A DNA stretch of 64,000 bases from Ruminiclostridium cellobioparum subsp. termitidis CT1112 (GTDB lineage: Bacteria; Bacillota; Clostridia; Acetivibrionales; DSM-1351): positions 62,001 through 126,000 of the forward strand of contig NZ_AORV01000058.1 of NCBI RefSeq assembly GCF_000350485.1, written 5' to 3'. Below the pieces are notes generated by a model. That model did no database searches. It was given only the letters and a program-made list of their open reading frames with translations, and had not been told where the DNA came from. The position numbers were made by a program, and so were the translations under genes. Shown piece by piece: positions 16,755-27,063 of this stretch. Position 1 is the stretch's first letter. Each line of letters starts with the position of its first letter.

Positions 16755-19112
16755 CTATAATTTCCTGAACTTGTGGTCATGATATTCTCCCGGCGTTATT
16801 CCTTCATACTTTTTAAAGATATTTATAAAGGATTGAGTATTTGGATAGCCTACCTGCTCCCCGATTTCCTTCACTTTTAAGCTGCTGGTTTCCAACAGGC
16901 TTTTTGCTTCAATAATACGTCTCTCGGTAATATACTCCTTGATGGATTTACCCGTAAAGTCCTTGAAAAGCTTCGCAAGATATGAAACACTGAAGTCCAG
17001 ATATTCTGAGATTGACTCAAGACACATATCACTTGAATTAAAGTTTTCATTTATATAATCAAGTGCTTTTTTTATTATGTCCTCCGTCTTATTATTCTTC
17101 TTTGTACCAATATAATCAATGATTGTCTGAAACAGGTTTTTAAGCCAGGAATTCATGGCCGCTAAAGACTTTTGTGAAAGCAGTTCATTGAATAAATTGG
17201 TTTTTTCGGGGAAAATATCATTAATATTAATAGCCATATCCAGGCAGCACTTCAATGTTGAATCCAACAAATGAAAATGAGTATACCTGATGATGGTGTA
17301 ATCCGAAATATTTTTTTTGGAGTATTCAAAATAGCTGTCAAGGGCCTTAAATACTTCCTCCTTATCGCCGGCCCTTACATGTTTGAAAATTTTCTTTTCA
17401 ATGTCCACAGGCTGGACATAGTACCATTCCTGAACTTTGGGTATGTCATTAATATAAATGATTTCGTTTGGCCCTTTAATTATTTTATAACCATAAGCCG
17501 AGCAGGCTTCTTTGTAAGAAAGCACAAGGTCATCGATTTTATGGCAGAAAGAACTGATACCAATGGTAACAGTGTACCGGGCGTTTTCAACTATCCTTTG
17601 CTGAATTTTCCTTATGAGCCGTGCAATTTCATCCTCACCCTCTTCCCGGCTTTCTACAGAGCTGCTCACAATCAGCGCCAGTTCATGGCTGTCAAGTCTG
17701 ACAACCTCAACAGCAAGGTTTTGCTTTTCACTGCTTATCTCATATATGATACCCGTCTGGTATATCTGAAGCATTCCTATCTGCCTTTCGGAATATTCCT
17801 GAGAAAATGAGTCGAAATCATCAATTCCAAGCAGGCAGACATAATAGCCCGCAGCCTTTAATATATTACATTTATAGAAGCTGAGCTTTTCCCATAATTG
17901 CTCATCTACCGCAATTGTACTTTTAAGAAGATTGTTAAGAAGTGTATTCTTCAGCAGTGTAAAATTCTCCTCAAATAAATCCTCAAAGCTTCTGTTTCTA
18001 TCGATCAGCATTTGTATTCTTTTACCTATATAATCAATATCATTTTTTATATATTCGTTTGTGACCTTTGAGCCGTCCTTTACCGTATTTATGAGATTAT
18101 TTATAGGATTGTAAAGCCTGGCTGCCAGCAGATATGAGAAACCGACTCCCAGCAGCATACAGATCAAGGATATGAGAGAAGTATATATAATTGAGAATTT
18201 GATATTCTTATACACTTCTTTTGCAGGAATGGTGTAAATGTATTTCCATCCATATTCCTCGGATTGTGCAAAGGAAACAAGGGTATTCTCCTTTTCTATA
18301 ACAGCATTAAAGCTCCCTGATTCCTGATCCATTTCTTTTAAAATATTATCGGTATATTGTTTATCTATGAGCTTTAAAAATCTGTCATCTATATTGGATA
18401 CGGCCTTTCCATTCTTGTCAAGAATGAAAACATGAGCTTTGTCGTTTATTTTTGTATAATTCAATATATCACTAAAATAAGAGGCGTCAATTGTGAGTAC
18501 CAGGATGGCTTCAGGGTTTTGTGCCGCTGAATTTATGGGCTTTATCACTGTTATGATATTTTTCCTGCCCGAAGTGTCCAGGTTATAGATTTTAAAATCC
18601 TTTTTGGGGTTCTGCTGCTTAAAACATGCCCTGGCCTCCTTCAGGAACTCCAGCTCATCCGCCTGATATATACCGCCGTACTGGAAGGTTTCACTGTCAT
18701 TTATGTTCTGTATCCTTCCGGTCAGTACATTTACCGAAATTCCGCTGCTCATGTAAATAATATGACAGGAATTGAAATAGTTATTATACGCAACCGCACT
18801 ATGGGTACTTCTAAGAAAATCTATTATGTCAACGATATCCTTATTGGCATCATCGACATTCCAGGCCATAAAATTTGCCACTCTCGGGTCCAGGGCCAGC
18901 TGCATCAGAGACCGGTTTGCATCTTTAAGCATTATTTCAGTGGCATTTTTCAGCTGGACAACGGTATTTCTGCTTGCCTCCGTTGTATGCTCCTTCAAAG
19001 TTTTCTCCATGTAAACATAATATACGGCATTAGCAGTAATAAGAATTATTACCGTCAATAAGGAGAGGGACAAAAACAATTTCACCTTGTAGCTGGAACC
19101 TCTTTTTAACAT
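16755..19112 (-). CDS. Membrane-bound AraC-type regulator with Cache-like sensor
   Basis: A 785-residue one-component regulator. TM1 is near residues 11-33, an extracellular dCache-like region follows to about 300, TM2 is near 305-335, then a degenerate cyclase-like region (VCLLGIDDFDSF ... VTIGISSF) common in these proteins, and a C-terminal AraC double HTH (about 685-785; KEIGEQVGYPNTQSFINIFK). There is no receiver domain and no kinase, so sensing and DNA binding are in one chain tied to the membrane. GGAGGTATTA precedes the ATG. Its gene lies immediately upstream of the LplA-type gene, with a 200-nt gap holding a palindrome, and probably activates that operon. Confidence 0.88.
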   Translation of the reverse strand: MLKRGSSYKVKLFLSLSLLTVIILITANAVYYVYMEKTLKEHTTEASRNTVVQLKNATEIMLKDANRSLMQLALDPRVANFMAWNVDDANKDIVDIIDFLRSTHSAVAYNNYFNSCHIIYMSSGISVNVLTGRIQNINDSETFQYGGIYQADELEFLKEARACFKQQNPKKDFKIYNLDTSGRKNIITVIKPINSAAQNPEAILVLTIDASYFSDILNYTKINDKAHVFILDKNGKAVSNIDDRFLKLIDKQYTDNILKEMDQESGSFNAVIEKENTLVSFAQSEEYGWKYIYTIPAKEVYKNIKFSIIYTSLISLICMLLGVGFSYLLAARLYNPINNLINTVKDGSKVTNEYIKNDIDYIGKRIQMLIDRNRSFEDLFEENFTLLKNTLLNNLLKSTIAVDEQLWEKLSFYKCNILKAAGYYVCLLGIDDFDSFSQEYSERQIGMLQIYQTGIIYEISSEKQNLAVEVVRLDSHELALIVSSSVESREEGEDEIARLIRKIQQRIVENARYTVTIGISSFCHKIDDLVLSYKEACSAYGYKIIKGPNEIIYINDIPKVQEWYYVQPVDIEKKIFKHVRAGDKEEVFKALDSYFEYSKKNISDYTIIRYTHFHLLDSTLKCCLDMAININDIFPEKTNLFNELLSQKSLAAMNSWLKNLFQTIIDYIGTKKNNKTEDIIKKALDYINENFNSSDMCLESISEYLDFSVSYLAKLFKDFTGKSIKEYITERRIIEAKSLLETSSLKVKEIGEQVGYPNTQSFINIFKKYEGITPGEYHDHKFRKL

Positions 19113-19317
19113 TAATACCTCCAGAATATAAGCAGCGCTTTTTTAATTAAGTTTTTGCAGTTATGATTTAATCTGAATTTTTTTAAAATTCAATGAAGAT
19201 AAAATGATAAATTACATAATACCACATTAGCATTGTATTTTTCATTATAAAATAGAAAGGTACTATAAAAATTAAAAAATACTATCCGCCGAAAACTGTA
19301 ATCCCGGAAAATACGCT

Positions 19318-19351
19318 AAAAAGCCGGGCAGCATTGCGCTCCCCGGCTTTT
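19318..19351. terminator. Bidirectional terminator, GCCGGG family
   Basis: AAAAGCCGGG (19319-19328) pairs with CCCGGCTTTT (19342-19351), with T-runs on both strands. It ends the gcv-lip operon on the minus strand. The rest of the 19113-19412 gap is AT-rich leader for the regulator gene at 19112, with no gene visible. Confidence 0.85.
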
Positions 19352-19412
19352 ACATTTTATCCGCCTGTTTCCTTATTCTAAACCTCACAGTATCTTGCAG
19401 GCTCCTGCAAAT

Positions 19413-20276
19413 CTATCTGTCTATAAGACTGTCCAGCGCATTATCGGCATGATAGGAGCTTCTGACAAGAGGTCCCGACGTAACATGGCTGAAGCCCAGC
19501 CTGTAAGCCGAAGCCTTATACTTTTCAAACATTTCAGGTGTAATAAATTCTACAACCGGATAATGCTTCAGGGATGGTGCAATATATTGCCCTATTGTGA
19601 GAATATCACAGCCATATTCCCTCAGATCCCTGAAAACCCCGGTCACTTCTTCCGGCTTTTCTCCCAGACCCACCATGATCCCCGACTTGGTGTATATCCG
19701 GCTGTCTTTTTCCTTCACATTTCTCAAAAGCCGGAGTGATCTGCTGTAATCTGCCTGTGGCCTGACTTCAGGGTAAAGTATATGGACAGTCTCAATATTG
19801 TGGTTAATTATGTCCGGCGCTGCCGAAACAACTGTGCCCAGGGCTGCCTCATCCCCTTTGAAGTCAGGGATGAGAACCTCTATTGTTATACCTTCACAGC
19901 TGCTTCTCACCTTTTCAATAACAGAGGCAAAATGTCCTGCTCCTCCGTCGGGAAGATCATCCCTTGTAACAGATGTGATGACCACATGCTTTAATCCCAG
20001 TGTCCCCGCAGCCTCTGCAATTTTTTCAGGCTCCTCCCTGTCTATGTCCATGGCCGTGCCCTTTTCCACATTGCAAAACGTACAATTTCTTGTACAGTGA
20101 TTCCCCAGAATCATAAAGGTTGCAGTTTTTCTGCTGAAGCATTCCATGATGTTGGGGCAGGCAGCCTCTTTGCACACTGTATGGAGTGAGAGGTTTGCCA
20201 GTAACTTTTCCACCTGGGTTCTGTTTTTCCCGCCTATGGTCTTTATCTTAAGCCATTCTGGCTTCCTCTGATACAT
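19413..20276 (-). CDS. lipA: Lipoyl synthase
   Basis: Radical SAM enzyme that inserts two sulfurs into protein-bound octanoyl groups, 287 residues. The auxiliary cluster motif is [12 protein letters not shown] (Cys35, 40, 46) and the radical SAM motif is CTRNCTFC (Cys61, 65, 68). The C-terminus carries the expected RSSY motif ([11 protein letters not shown]). The start chosen is the ATG at 20276 with GGAGG 9 nt upstream; the frame also has a GTG at 20285. It overlaps the end of lipB by 29 nt. It is the last gene of the glycine-cleavage operon, so it completes the lipoyl arm of GcvH made from LipB product. Confidence 0.96.
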   Translation of the reverse strand: MYQRKPEWLKIKTIGGKNRTQVEKLLANLSLHTVCKEAACPNIMECFSRKTATFMILGNHCTRNCTFCNVEKGTAMDIDREEPEKIAEAAGTLGLKHVVITSVTRDDLPDGGAGHFASVIEKVRSSCEGITIEVLIPDFKGDEAALGTVVSAAPDIINHNIETVHILYPEVRPQADYSRSLRLLRNVKEKDSRIYTKSGIMVGLGEKPEEVTGVFRDLREYGCDILTIGQYIAPSLKHYPVVEFITPEMFEKYKASAYRLGFSHVTSGPLVRSSYHADNALDSLIDR

Positions 20277-20970
20277 GGGATGCACCCTCCTTCTTCATCA
20301 GTTCCTCCGGTTTTGGTCTTTCAAGGGTTTCATATCCAAAAGCACAGCAGAAATACTTTATTACAAGTTCATACATGCTTTCCATATCCAACTCATGTCC
20401 CACAAGCTTTTGAAGGGAGGTAACACCCCTGTCGGTTATTCCGCAGGGATTTATCCAGCTGAAATGCTCCAGGCTTGTATTTACATTAAAAGCAAAGCCA
20501 TGCATTGTAACCCACTTCTTCACTGCTACACCTATTGCAGTTATCTTTGAATTTCCAACCCATACCCCGGTATATTCCCTTTCGTCCCGGCGGGCTTCAA
20601 TACCGTATTCCTCTTTCAGCAGAGAAGTAAATACATCCTCAATTTTATAAACATAATCCTTAATGCTTTTATTCCGGTCTTTAAGGTCTACAACGGGATA
20701 ACCTACAAGCTGTCCCGGACCGTGATAGGTAACATCTCCGCCCCGGTTTACTTCAAAAACCTTCACTCCTCTTTGCAGCAGTTCCTCCCGGGAGAGGAGA
20801 ATATTCCGGTATTCCCCTCTTTTGCCCAGGGTGAGCACAGGAGGATGTTCCAGGAGCAGCAGGGTATCCTCTATCTCGTTTCTCTGGCGCATTGCCAGTA
20901 TGCTCTCCTGTATTTCCAATGCAGACGAATATTCAATTTTCCCAAGCCTGACTATGTTTAATTTACTCAT
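20248..20970 (-). CDS. lipB: Octanoyltransferase
   Basis: Transfers octanoate from acyl carrier protein to the target lysine of lipoyl domains, 240 residues. Motifs are [16 protein letters not shown] (78-92), the catalytic Lys142 in GNSKITAIG and Cys176 in NPCGITDRG. The ATG at 20970 has GGGAGGTTGGT upstream; the open frame continues back 40 codons into lpd but without a ribosome site. It overlaps the lpd stop by 8 nt (ATGAGTAA), which indicates translational coupling. With lipA it gives de novo lipoylation, and no lplA-type ligase is present in the window. Confidence 0.95.
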   Translation of the reverse strand: MSKLNIVRLGKIEYSSALEIQESILAMRQRNEIEDTLLLLEHPPVLTLGKRGEYRNILLSREELLQRGVKVFEVNRGGDVTYHGPGQLVGYPVVDLKDRNKSIKDYVYKIEDVFTSLLKEEYGIEARRDEREYTGVWVGNSKITAIGVAVKKWVTMHGFAFNVNTSLEHFSWINPCGITDRGVTSLQKLVGHELDMESMYELVIKYFCCAFGYETLERPKPEELMKKEGASHVSEEARMA

Positions 20971-22384
20971 ACCAACCTCCCTTCCCCGGCGACTTTTTAG
21001 GAGCGGCATGCACAGCTCTGCCGGTACTTGCCAGCACTGCCTCATAAAAGGCTTCGGACAATGACGGATGCGGGTGAACGGTAGCTGCAATGCTGTTTAC
21101 GGTAAGCCTGTTCCTTATTGCCAGCACCCCTTCTTCAATGAGCTCCCCGGCATGAGGCCCTAAAATATGCACTCCTATTATCTCCTCGGATTCTGCAGCC
21201 GTCAGGACTTTTATAAAGCCCTCCTCCTCGCCCAGTGTCATTGCCTTTCCATTTGCCCCAAACATGAACTTACCTGTATTGTACGGTATTCCACTGCTTT
21301 TTGCCTCTTCTTCGGTAAGTCCTGCCGAAGCCGTCTCGGGAAATGAAAACACACAGGCCGGCACCGGTTCAATCGAAGCCTGATCAGAGCAGCCCAGCAG
21401 CTTTTCAACGGCCCTTTTCCCCTCTTCTGCCGCAACATGCGCAAGCATGATGCCTCCGGTAACATCTCCGGCCGCATATATGCCGGGCAGATTTGTGACC
21501 CCCGCCTCTCCGGTTCTGATTCCTCTGTCATCGAACTCTATTCCGACTTCTTCAAGGCCTATATTCTTCACATTAGGCCTTCTACCGGTTGAAATCAATA
21601 CATTCTCGACCTCGGCAGAAACTGCTCCGTTTTTGCCCTCATAATTAACCCTGATTCGGTCTCCCGTTTTCTCAAAGCCGGTCACCTTTGCTCCTGTTTC
21701 CAGGGCTATACCGGATTTTTTAAGGAACATGGCAAGCCTTTTGCTTATTTCTCCGTCAAACCCGTTCAGAATGCCGGGCAAATACTCTAATACGGTAACC
21801 CTTGACCCCATCTGGTTGAGAATTCCGGCAAACTCAATGCCTATAACTCCGCCCCCCACTATTACTACAGATTCAGGCACCCTCTCCAGGTTAAGGAGCT
21901 GGTCACTGGTCATGACACCCGGCAGCCCGGCACCTTCTATGGGAAGCATTGCAGGGCTGGACCCTGTGGCAATTAGGATACCTGTACCCCTTATCAGTAT
22001 TTTTTCATCCTTGCAGGTGACCTCTACCGTATTTCTGTCAACCAGCCTGCCCCAGCCGTTTAAAACTTCTACCCCATTGGCTTTAAGCAACTGCCTGATT
22101 CCGTCGGTCAGCCTGCCAACCATATCCTGCTTTCTCTCAAGCATCTTTTTAGTGTTTACGGAAAATCTGTCAACGTCAATCCCAAATCCGGATGAAGCCT
22201 TAATGTCCCGTATGAGCTGAGCACTCCGGTATAGGGCTTTTGTGGGGATACAGCCTTTATTCAGGCAGGTGCCCCCCAGCTTCTCCATCTCAACAAGTGC
22301 TACCTTCGCTCCCAGCTGGGCGGCCCTTATAGCGGCATTATATCCCCCCGGGCCGCCACCCAGAATAATTATGTCTTTTTCCAT
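20963..22384 (-). CDS. lpdA: Dihydrolipoyl dehydrogenase (L protein)
   Basis: FAD-dependent disulfide oxidoreductase that reoxidises the dihydrolipoyl arm of GcvH with NAD, 473 residues. The FAD site is IIILGGGPGGYNAA (5-18), the redox disulfide is in GGTCLNKGCIPTK (Cys40, Cys45), the NAD site is VVIVGGGVIGIEFA, and the C-terminal His-Glu pair is in HPHPSLSEAFYE. No lipoyl domain is fused at the N-terminus. The start is the ATG at 22384 with GGAGG 5 nt upstream; earlier in-frame starts lack a site. It lies between gcvPB and lipB, so it is dedicated to glycine cleavage. Confidence 0.95.
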   Translation of the reverse strand: MEKDIIILGGGPGGYNAAIRAAQLGAKVALVEMEKLGGTCLNKGCIPTKALYRSAQLIRDIKASSGFGIDVDRFSVNTKKMLERKQDMVGRLTDGIRQLLKANGVEVLNGWGRLVDRNTVEVTCKDEKILIRGTGILIATGSSPAMLPIEGAGLPGVMTSDQLLNLERVPESVVIVGGGVIGIEFAGILNQMGSRVTVLEYLPGILNGFDGEISKRLAMFLKKSGIALETGAKVTGFEKTGDRIRVNYEGKNGAVSAEVENVLISTGRRPNVKNIGLEEVGIEFDDRGIRTGEAGVTNLPGIYAAGDVTGGIMLAHVAAEEGKRAVEKLLGCSDQASIEPVPACVFSFPETASAGLTEEEAKSSGIPYNTGKFMFGANGKAMTLGEEEGFIKVLTAAESEEIIGVHILGPHAGELIEEGVLAIRNRLTVNSIAATVHPHPSLSEAFYEAVLASTGRAVHAAPKKSPGKGGWYE

Positions 22385-22470
22385 ATTGGCCTCCATTTTA
22401 CCCATATTACCGGAAAACAGGTTCAAAAGTGCACCTGTACCCGGGAATGCATTTTTCACCATACCTCAAT

Positions 22471-23943
22471 TTATATATCACAGCCGCAAAGCGGTACATA
22501 ACTTAAGACAGGATTTCTTGCGGCCTTTGCTTCATCCAGCCTGGCCACCGCCGTAGAATACGGGGCTCCCCGGACCAGTCCAGGATCATTTTCAGCCTCC
22601 CCGGCGATCTGTACCATTGCGGCAATAAATTCATCCAGGGTTTCCTTGCTTTCGGTCTCTGTGGGCTCTATCATCATACATTCCTTGACTATGAGCGGGA
22701 AGTATATCGTCGGGGGATGATAGCCGAAATCCAGCAGTCTCTTTGCAATATCAAGAGTCGACACACCAAGCTCCTTCTGTCTCTGCCCCGAGAATACCAC
22801 CTCGTGCATGCAGGCAGTATCATAGGGCAGATTGTAATAATCTTTGAGTTTGGCCATAATATAGTTCGCATTTAAAACAGCAGTTTCCGAAACTTCCCTA
22901 AGCCCTTTTGCCCCCATGGTCAATATATAGGCATATGCCCTGACCACAATTCCGAAATTGCCGTAAAAACTCTTCATTCTCCCGATGGATAAAGGCCTTT
23001 CATGGTTAAGGTAAAACCCATCCTTCCCTTTTTCCACAAGGGGTCCCGGCAAAAAATCAATCAGCTGCTTCTTGACTCCCACGGGTCCCGAACCCGGGCC
23101 CCCTCCTCCGTGAGGCGTACTGAAGGTCTTATGGAGGTTGAGATGCACAACATCAAAACCCATATCTCCGGGTCTCGATATTCCGAGAATGGCATTGGCA
23201 TTGGCCCCGTCGTAATACAGCAAGCCCCCGGCCTGGTGAACAATGTCGGCTATCAGTCCGATATTTCTGTCAAAAAGCCCAAGGGTATTGGGATTGGTGA
23301 GCATTAAGCCTGCAACCTCATCACTCATGGCGTTCTTCAGGCTCTCCAGATCAACTCCGCCGTCAGCCGCCGACTTTACTTCCAGCACATCAAACCCGGC
23401 TACCGCTGCAGATGCAGGATTTGTTCCATGGGCCGTATCGGGTATGACGATTTTTTTTCTTTTAAAATCCTGTCTGTGTTCATGATAAGCCTTGATTATC
23501 ATAAGGCCTGCCAGCTCTCCGTGGGCTCCGGCAGCGGGCTGCAATACTACCCTGTCCATCCCCGTTATCTCAGAAAGCATCCCGTCCATATTGTACATCA
23601 GCTCCAATGCCCCCTGAATGCTTTTAGGGTCCTGGTAGGGATGGATTTTTTCAAAGCCAGGCAAAGCTGCCGCATCCTCATTTATCTTGGGGTTGTATTT
23701 CATTGTGCACGAACCCAGGGGATAAAAGCCTGAATCAACGCCGTGATTTCTCTTTGAAAGGGCCGTGAAATGTCTTATAACATCTACCTCACTGACCTCA
23801 GGCAGATTTGCAGGCTTTTCCCTCAGCAGTTCAGCCGGGTAAAGCTCATTTATATCCTTCAGGGGAACATCGCATTCGGGGAGTGAGAAGGCCTCTCTGC
23901 CCGGAATACTTTTCTCGAAAATCAGAGATATATCTTGATGCAT
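22471..23943 (-). CDS. gcvPB: Glycine dehydrogenase (decarboxylating) subunit 2
   Basis: PLP-binding half of the two-subunit P protein, 490 residues, a normal length for Firmicutes. The PLP lysine is Lys272 in [14 protein letters not shown], and the upstream AHGTNPASA and YYDGANANA motifs are intact. The Gly-rich loop [12 protein letters not shown] follows the lysine. AAGGTGGG precedes the ATG. It starts 1 nt after the gcvPA stop. With gcvPA it decarboxylates glycine and loads the aminomethyl group onto lipoyl-GcvH. Confidence 0.96.
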   Translation of the reverse strand: MHQDISLIFEKSIPGREAFSLPECDVPLKDINELYPAELLREKPANLPEVSEVDVIRHFTALSKRNHGVDSGFYPLGSCTMKYNPKINEDAAALPGFEKIHPYQDPKSIQGALELMYNMDGMLSEITGMDRVVLQPAAGAHGELAGLMIIKAYHEHRQDFKRKKIVIPDTAHGTNPASAAVAGFDVLEVKSAADGGVDLESLKNAMSDEVAGLMLTNPNTLGLFDRNIGLIADIVHQAGGLLYYDGANANAILGISRPGDMGFDVVHLNLHKTFSTPHGGGGPGSGPVGVKKQLIDFLPGPLVEKGKDGFYLNHERPLSIGRMKSFYGNFGIVVRAYAYILTMGAKGLREVSETAVLNANYIMAKLKDYYNLPYDTACMHEVVFSGQRQKELGVSTLDIAKRLLDFGYHPPTIYFPLIVKECMMIEPTETESKETLDEFIAAMVQIAGEAENDPGLVRGAPYSTAVARLDEAKAARNPVLSYVPLCGCDI

Positions 23944-23944
23944 A

Positions 23945-24454
23945 CTATAAACCCACCTTTCCTGCCAGAATGTCTATTTCTTTCCTGGACCTCTTTTCGG
24001 TTACAGCCACAAGCCAGGTATTTTCAAGTTCCTTATAGAATAAGCCGGCTTCCAGGCCGCCTATTATTTTCTCCTTCATGAGCTTTTCATTTAACCCGCC
24101 TACATTTCCCTTGTACTCCAGAATAAACTCCTTAAAAACCGGAGCGTTGAAAACAGGCTTGAAGCACCCCGTCTCCATGAGCTTTTTGCGGGCATAGGCC
24201 GCTTTTCCGGCACAGAGCAGTGCCACCTTTTTAAGCCCTTCCTTCCCCATTACCGACAGGTATATTGTTGCATTAAGAGCATTCAAGGCCTGATTTGAGC
24301 AGATATTTGATGTAGCCTTTTCCCTTCTGATATGCTGCTCTCTGGTCTGAAGCGTCAGTACAAATCCCCTTTTGCCGTTTTTATCGGTGGTTTCTCCCAC
24401 TATTCTGCCTGGCATTTTTCTCATCAGCTTTGCCGTAGTTGACAAAAAAACCAA
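23945..24454 (-). CDS. gcvPA: Glycine dehydrogenase subunit 1, C-terminal part (frameshifted)
   Basis: This frame holds the C-terminal 166 residues of GcvPA, beginning effectively at [20 protein letters not shown], and ends just before gcvPB. The first three codons (MVF) overlap the N-terminal frame and have no ribosome site. Joined to residues 1-278 of the upstream frame it gives about 444 residues, the usual family length, and every conserved block is present ([32 protein letters not shown]). One base too many in a 7-T run (minus strand; 24443-24449) explains the split. Confidence 0.85.
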   Translation of the reverse strand: MVFLSTTAKLMRKMPGRIVGETTDKNGKRGFVLTLQTREQHIRREKATSNICSNQALNALNATIYLSVMGKEGLKKVALLCAGKAAYARKKLMETGCFKPVFNAPVFKEFILEYKGNVGGLNEKLMKEKIIGGLEAGLFYKELENTWLVAVTEKRSRKEIDILAGKVGL

Positions 24455-25280
24455 GGGAAGGTCCTCCGAAATTCATTGCATTCCCAAGACATTGCCCGTC
24501 ACCAACGGCAATATCGGCCCCCAATTCTCCGGGAGCTTTGAAGAGGGCCAGTGATATAGGATCACATATGACTATGAGAAGTGTTCCTCTCTTATGCAGC
24601 AGCTCGGCCAGGCCGGCATAATCCTCCACTATGCCGAAAAAATTGGGAGTTTGAATTATCACTGCCGCAGTATCCCCGGTAAGTTTGGCCTCCAGGTCAT
24701 CCCTGTCGATCCTGCCGTCCTTGTACCCAAAAACATTCAGGGCTGTTCCTCTAAACCTTGAATATGTTTTCAAAACCTCTCTGGTTTCAGGCTGCACCGA
24801 ATATGCCGTCAGGATGCTATTCCTTTTTGTGGCTCCGCAAGCCATTGCCGCTGCCTCTGCTGCAGCTGTGGCTCCGTCGTACATGGAGGCATTGGCCACC
24901 TCCATTCCCGTGAGTTCCTTTATCATTGTCTGATACTCAAATATTGCCTGCAGAGTGCCCTGGCTGATTTCAGGCTGATATGGGGTATAGACGGTGTAAA
25001 ATTCCTGTCTTGAAGTCAGATGCCTGACCACGCTGGGTATATAATGATCATAGGCTCCTGCTCCCAGGAAGCAGGTATATCCATCGGTATCTGCATTTTC
25101 CCCCGCCAGCTCCCTCATATGGGCCATAAGTTCAATTTCCGAAAGCGCATCGGGCAGCCGGAGGCTTCTGTTCAGCCTCAGACTGTGGGGAATGCCCGAA
25201 AAAAGCTCTTCTACCGAACCAATACCTATATCCTCCAGCATTTCCGCCCTTTGCCCCGCAGTATTGGGTATATAACGCAT
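24381..25280 (-). CDS. gcvPA: Glycine dehydrogenase subunit 1, N-terminal part (frameshifted)
   Basis: The first 278 residues match GcvPA well ([76 protein letters not shown]). After GF the frame drifts into an unrelated 21-residue tail and stops. The shift point is a run of seven T on the coding strand; with six T the frame would read [16 protein letters not shown], which fits the family. The ATG overlaps the gcvH stop (TGATG). Either a sequencing error or a real disruption; if real the P protein would fail unless slippage restores the frame. Confidence 0.88.
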   Translation of the reverse strand: MRYIPNTAGQRAEMLEDIGIGSVEELFSGIPHSLRLNRSLRLPDALSEIELMAHMRELAGENADTDGYTCFLGAGAYDHYIPSVVRHLTSRQEFYTVYTPYQPEISQGTLQAIFEYQTMIKELTGMEVANASMYDGATAAAEAAAMACGATKRNSILTAYSVQPETREVLKTYSRFRGTALNVFGYKDGRIDRDDLEAKLTGDTAAVIIQTPNFFGIVEDYAGLAELLHKRGTLLIVICDPISLALFKAPGELGADIAVGDGQCLGNAMNFGGPSLGFFVNYGKADEKNARQNSGRNHR

Positions 25281-25669
25281 CAGTCTTCCTCCTCTTCACA
25301 GAATTTTTCATATTCCCCTGCCCCCATCAAAGTATCAAGCTCATTTACATTCCCGAGTTCTATAACAGCAATCCAGCTTTCGTAGGGACTGTTATTTACA
25401 TTGCCCGGACTGTCCAGAAGTTCTTCATTGATATCGGCCACTGTTCCTGAAACGGGCGTGTAGATATCGGAAGCTGCCTTTACCGACTCTACAACTCCCA
25501 GAGTATCGCCCTCTGCCAGCACCGTACCTTTTTCAGGCAGCTCCACATATACTATTTCTCCAAGGGATTTCTGGGCATAGTCGGTAATTCCCATATATGC
25601 CCTGTCTCCTTCAACTTTCACCCATTCGTGCTCCTTTGAATACTTTAACCCTTCAATGACCTTAAACAT
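25280..25669 (-). CDS. gcvH: Glycine cleavage system H protein
   Basis: The lipoyl-carrying shuttle protein of glycine cleavage, 129 residues. The lipoylated lysine is Lys64 in [17 protein letters not shown], and the [20 protein letters not shown] and [13 protein letters not shown] blocks are typical. The C-terminus is acidic (EKFCEEEED). ACGGAGGTATTTTAC precedes the ATG. It sits 19 nt after gcvT and its stop overlaps the gcvPA start codon. Confidence 0.97.
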   Translation of the reverse strand: MFKVIEGLKYSKEHEWVKVEGDRAYMGITDYAQKSLGEIVYVELPEKGTVLAEGDTLGVVESVKAASDIYTPVSGTVADINEELLDSPGNVNNSPYESWIAVIELGNVNELDTLMGAGEYEKFCEEEED

Positions 25670-25688
25670 GTAAAATACCTCCGTTAAA

Positions 25689-26783
25689 TTATTTTTTATA
25701 TTTTTTGCTATAAAAAGGCAGGCTTATTATTTTAGCCCTGGCGCATTTTTTTCTTATCTCAATGTCGATTTCATTCCCCTCAATGGCATATTGGGAATTT
25801 ATCAATGCCATCCCTATATTGCTTTTCAGTGTGGGAGAATAGCTTCCAGTGGTCACGAAACCCTCTGTTTTTCCGTTTAGCTTAACCTCATAATGACTTC
25901 TCGGGATTCCTCTGTCCACCATTTCAAAACCCACCAGTTTTCTTTTGAGACCTTTGTCCCTTTGCTCCTGAAGTGCTTCTTTTCCGATAAAACCGTCTTT
26001 CCCAAGATTAACAAATCTCTCAAGTCCTGCTTCAAGGGGTGAAATTTCTCCGGATATTTCCTGCCCGTACAAGGGCAGCGCAGCTTCAAACCTCAGGGTA
26101 TCCCTTGCACCAAGTCCCACCGGAACCAGGCCTTCCTCCTTCCCGGCCTCAAGAATCCTGTTCCACAGGGCCTCGCCGCTGCCGGCTTCCAGGTATACCT
26201 CAAAACCGTCCTCTCCCGTGTATCCGGTCCTGGATACTATTGCATTGAAACCACCCACCAATGTCTGGGGCAGGAAATGAAAGAACCTTATTCCGGAGAG
26301 GTCGGTATCTGTGAGCGACTGCAGAATACTTTCAGCTTTCGGCCCCTGAATTGCCAGCTGGACAAAGTTCTCCGACACATTGTCTATTTCAACCTGCCCC
26401 CCCTTGTTTTCAGTCAGCCAGTCAAAATCCTTAAGGGTATTTGATGCATTTACCACCAGCAGATAGTATTCCCTGGAATACTTATATACAAGCAGATCAT
26501 CAACCACACCTCCATTGGGATAACACATGGGTGAGTAGACTATCTGGTTCTCCTTTGTCTTTAAAATGCTGTTGGTTACAAGACCTTCGAGAAATCCCTC
26601 GGCATCGGGCCCTTTCACCAGTATTTCCCCCATATGGGATACATCAAAAATACCCGCTGCATTTCTTACCTTTTGGTGTTCTTCGATAATTCCTTCATAC
26701 TGGACCGGAAGCTCCCATCCTCCAAAATCAATCATCTTTCCGCCAAGTTTTACATGTGCTGCATAAAGCGGTGTCCTTTTCAC
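25689..26783 (-). CDS. gcvT: Aminomethyltransferase (T protein)
   Basis: Releases ammonia from aminomethyl-lipoyl-GcvH and makes methylene-tetrahydrofolate, 364 residues. Typical blocks are [27 protein letters not shown] at the start (given here in two parts: [15 protein letters not shown] and [13 protein letters not shown]), [26 protein letters not shown] and [18 protein letters not shown]. The start is a GTG at 26783 with GGGAGGG 7 nt upstream; the open frame runs on for 69 codons into the riboswitch, which is not coding. First gene of the operon. Confidence 0.96.
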   Translation of the reverse strand: MKRTPLYAAHVKLGGKMIDFGGWELPVQYEGIIEEHQKVRNAAGIFDVSHMGEILVKGPDAEGFLEGLVTNSILKTKENQIVYSPMCYPNGGVVDDLLVYKYSREYYLLVVNASNTLKDFDWLTENKGGQVEIDNVSENFVQLAIQGPKAESILQSLTDTDLSGIRFFHFLPQTLVGGFNAIVSRTGYTGEDGFEVYLEAGSGEALWNRILEAGKEEGLVPVGLGARDTLRFEAALPLYGQEISGEISPLEAGLERFVNLGKDGFIGKEALQEQRDKGLKRKLVGFEMVDRGIPRSHYEVKLNGKTEGFVTTGSYSPTLKSNIGMALINSQYAIEGNEIDIEIRKKCARAKIISLPFYSKKYKK

Positions 26784-26838
26784 AACAATGCCCTCCCTTT
26801 TCAATATTTTGATTTTTGCATTGGCCAATTTTGGTAAT

Positions 26839-26870
26839 AAAAAAAGAAGACAACAAAAAATGTCATCTTC
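26839..26870 (-). terminator. Expression-platform terminator of glycine riboswitch
   Basis: On the minus strand GAAGATGACA (26870-26861) can fold with TTGTCTTC (26853-26846), followed by seven T (26845-26839). It begins right after the P1 strand of the second aptamer, whose CAGAG is adjacent. In known gcvT riboswitches glycine binding turns expression on, so ligand-bound aptamer is expected to stop this hairpin forming. That direction is inferred from the family. Confidence 0.7.
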
Positions 26871-27047
26871 CTCTGTTTCCAAACCTGAGAGATTCCTTCC
26901 CGTCAATACGGGTCGTTGCTCCTTCGGTGCCGGTTCCTCCGGCTTTTCAGAGATATGTCCGAAAACAGTCCTTTTACCTGAAAGGTTCACTGCAATACGA
27001 CCTATTGCAATTTTCTTCTTCGGTGCCGAAAACGGTCTCTCCTGCCT
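26871..27047 (-). ncRNA. Tandem glycine riboswitch
   Basis: Two aptamers lie in series ahead of gcvT. Aptamer 1 (about 27047-26960) has AGGAGAGA, then GGCACCGAAGAAG (27028-27016) and CTTTCAGGTAAAAGGAC. Aptamer 2 (about 26955-26871) has TCTCTG pairing with CAGAG as P1, GGCACCGAAGGAG (26931-26919) and CTCTCAGG. The doubled GCACCGAAG and TCAGG cores with a short linker are diagnostic of the class. It should couple transcription of gcvT through lipA to cytoplasmic glycine. Confidence 0.92.
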
Positions 27048-27063
27048 CCATCATCCATACTTC

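Noticed and set aside
22471-25280. Truncated or split glycine dehydrogenase because P is in two genes
   Set aside because: Two-subunit P protein (gcvPA and gcvPB) is normal in Firmicutes. Only the internal split of gcvPA is abnormal.
26784-26990. A 69-residue N-terminal extension of GcvT
   Set aside because: The extension is translated riboswitch and terminator sequence. The GTG at 26783 has a proper ribosome site and matches the family N-terminus.
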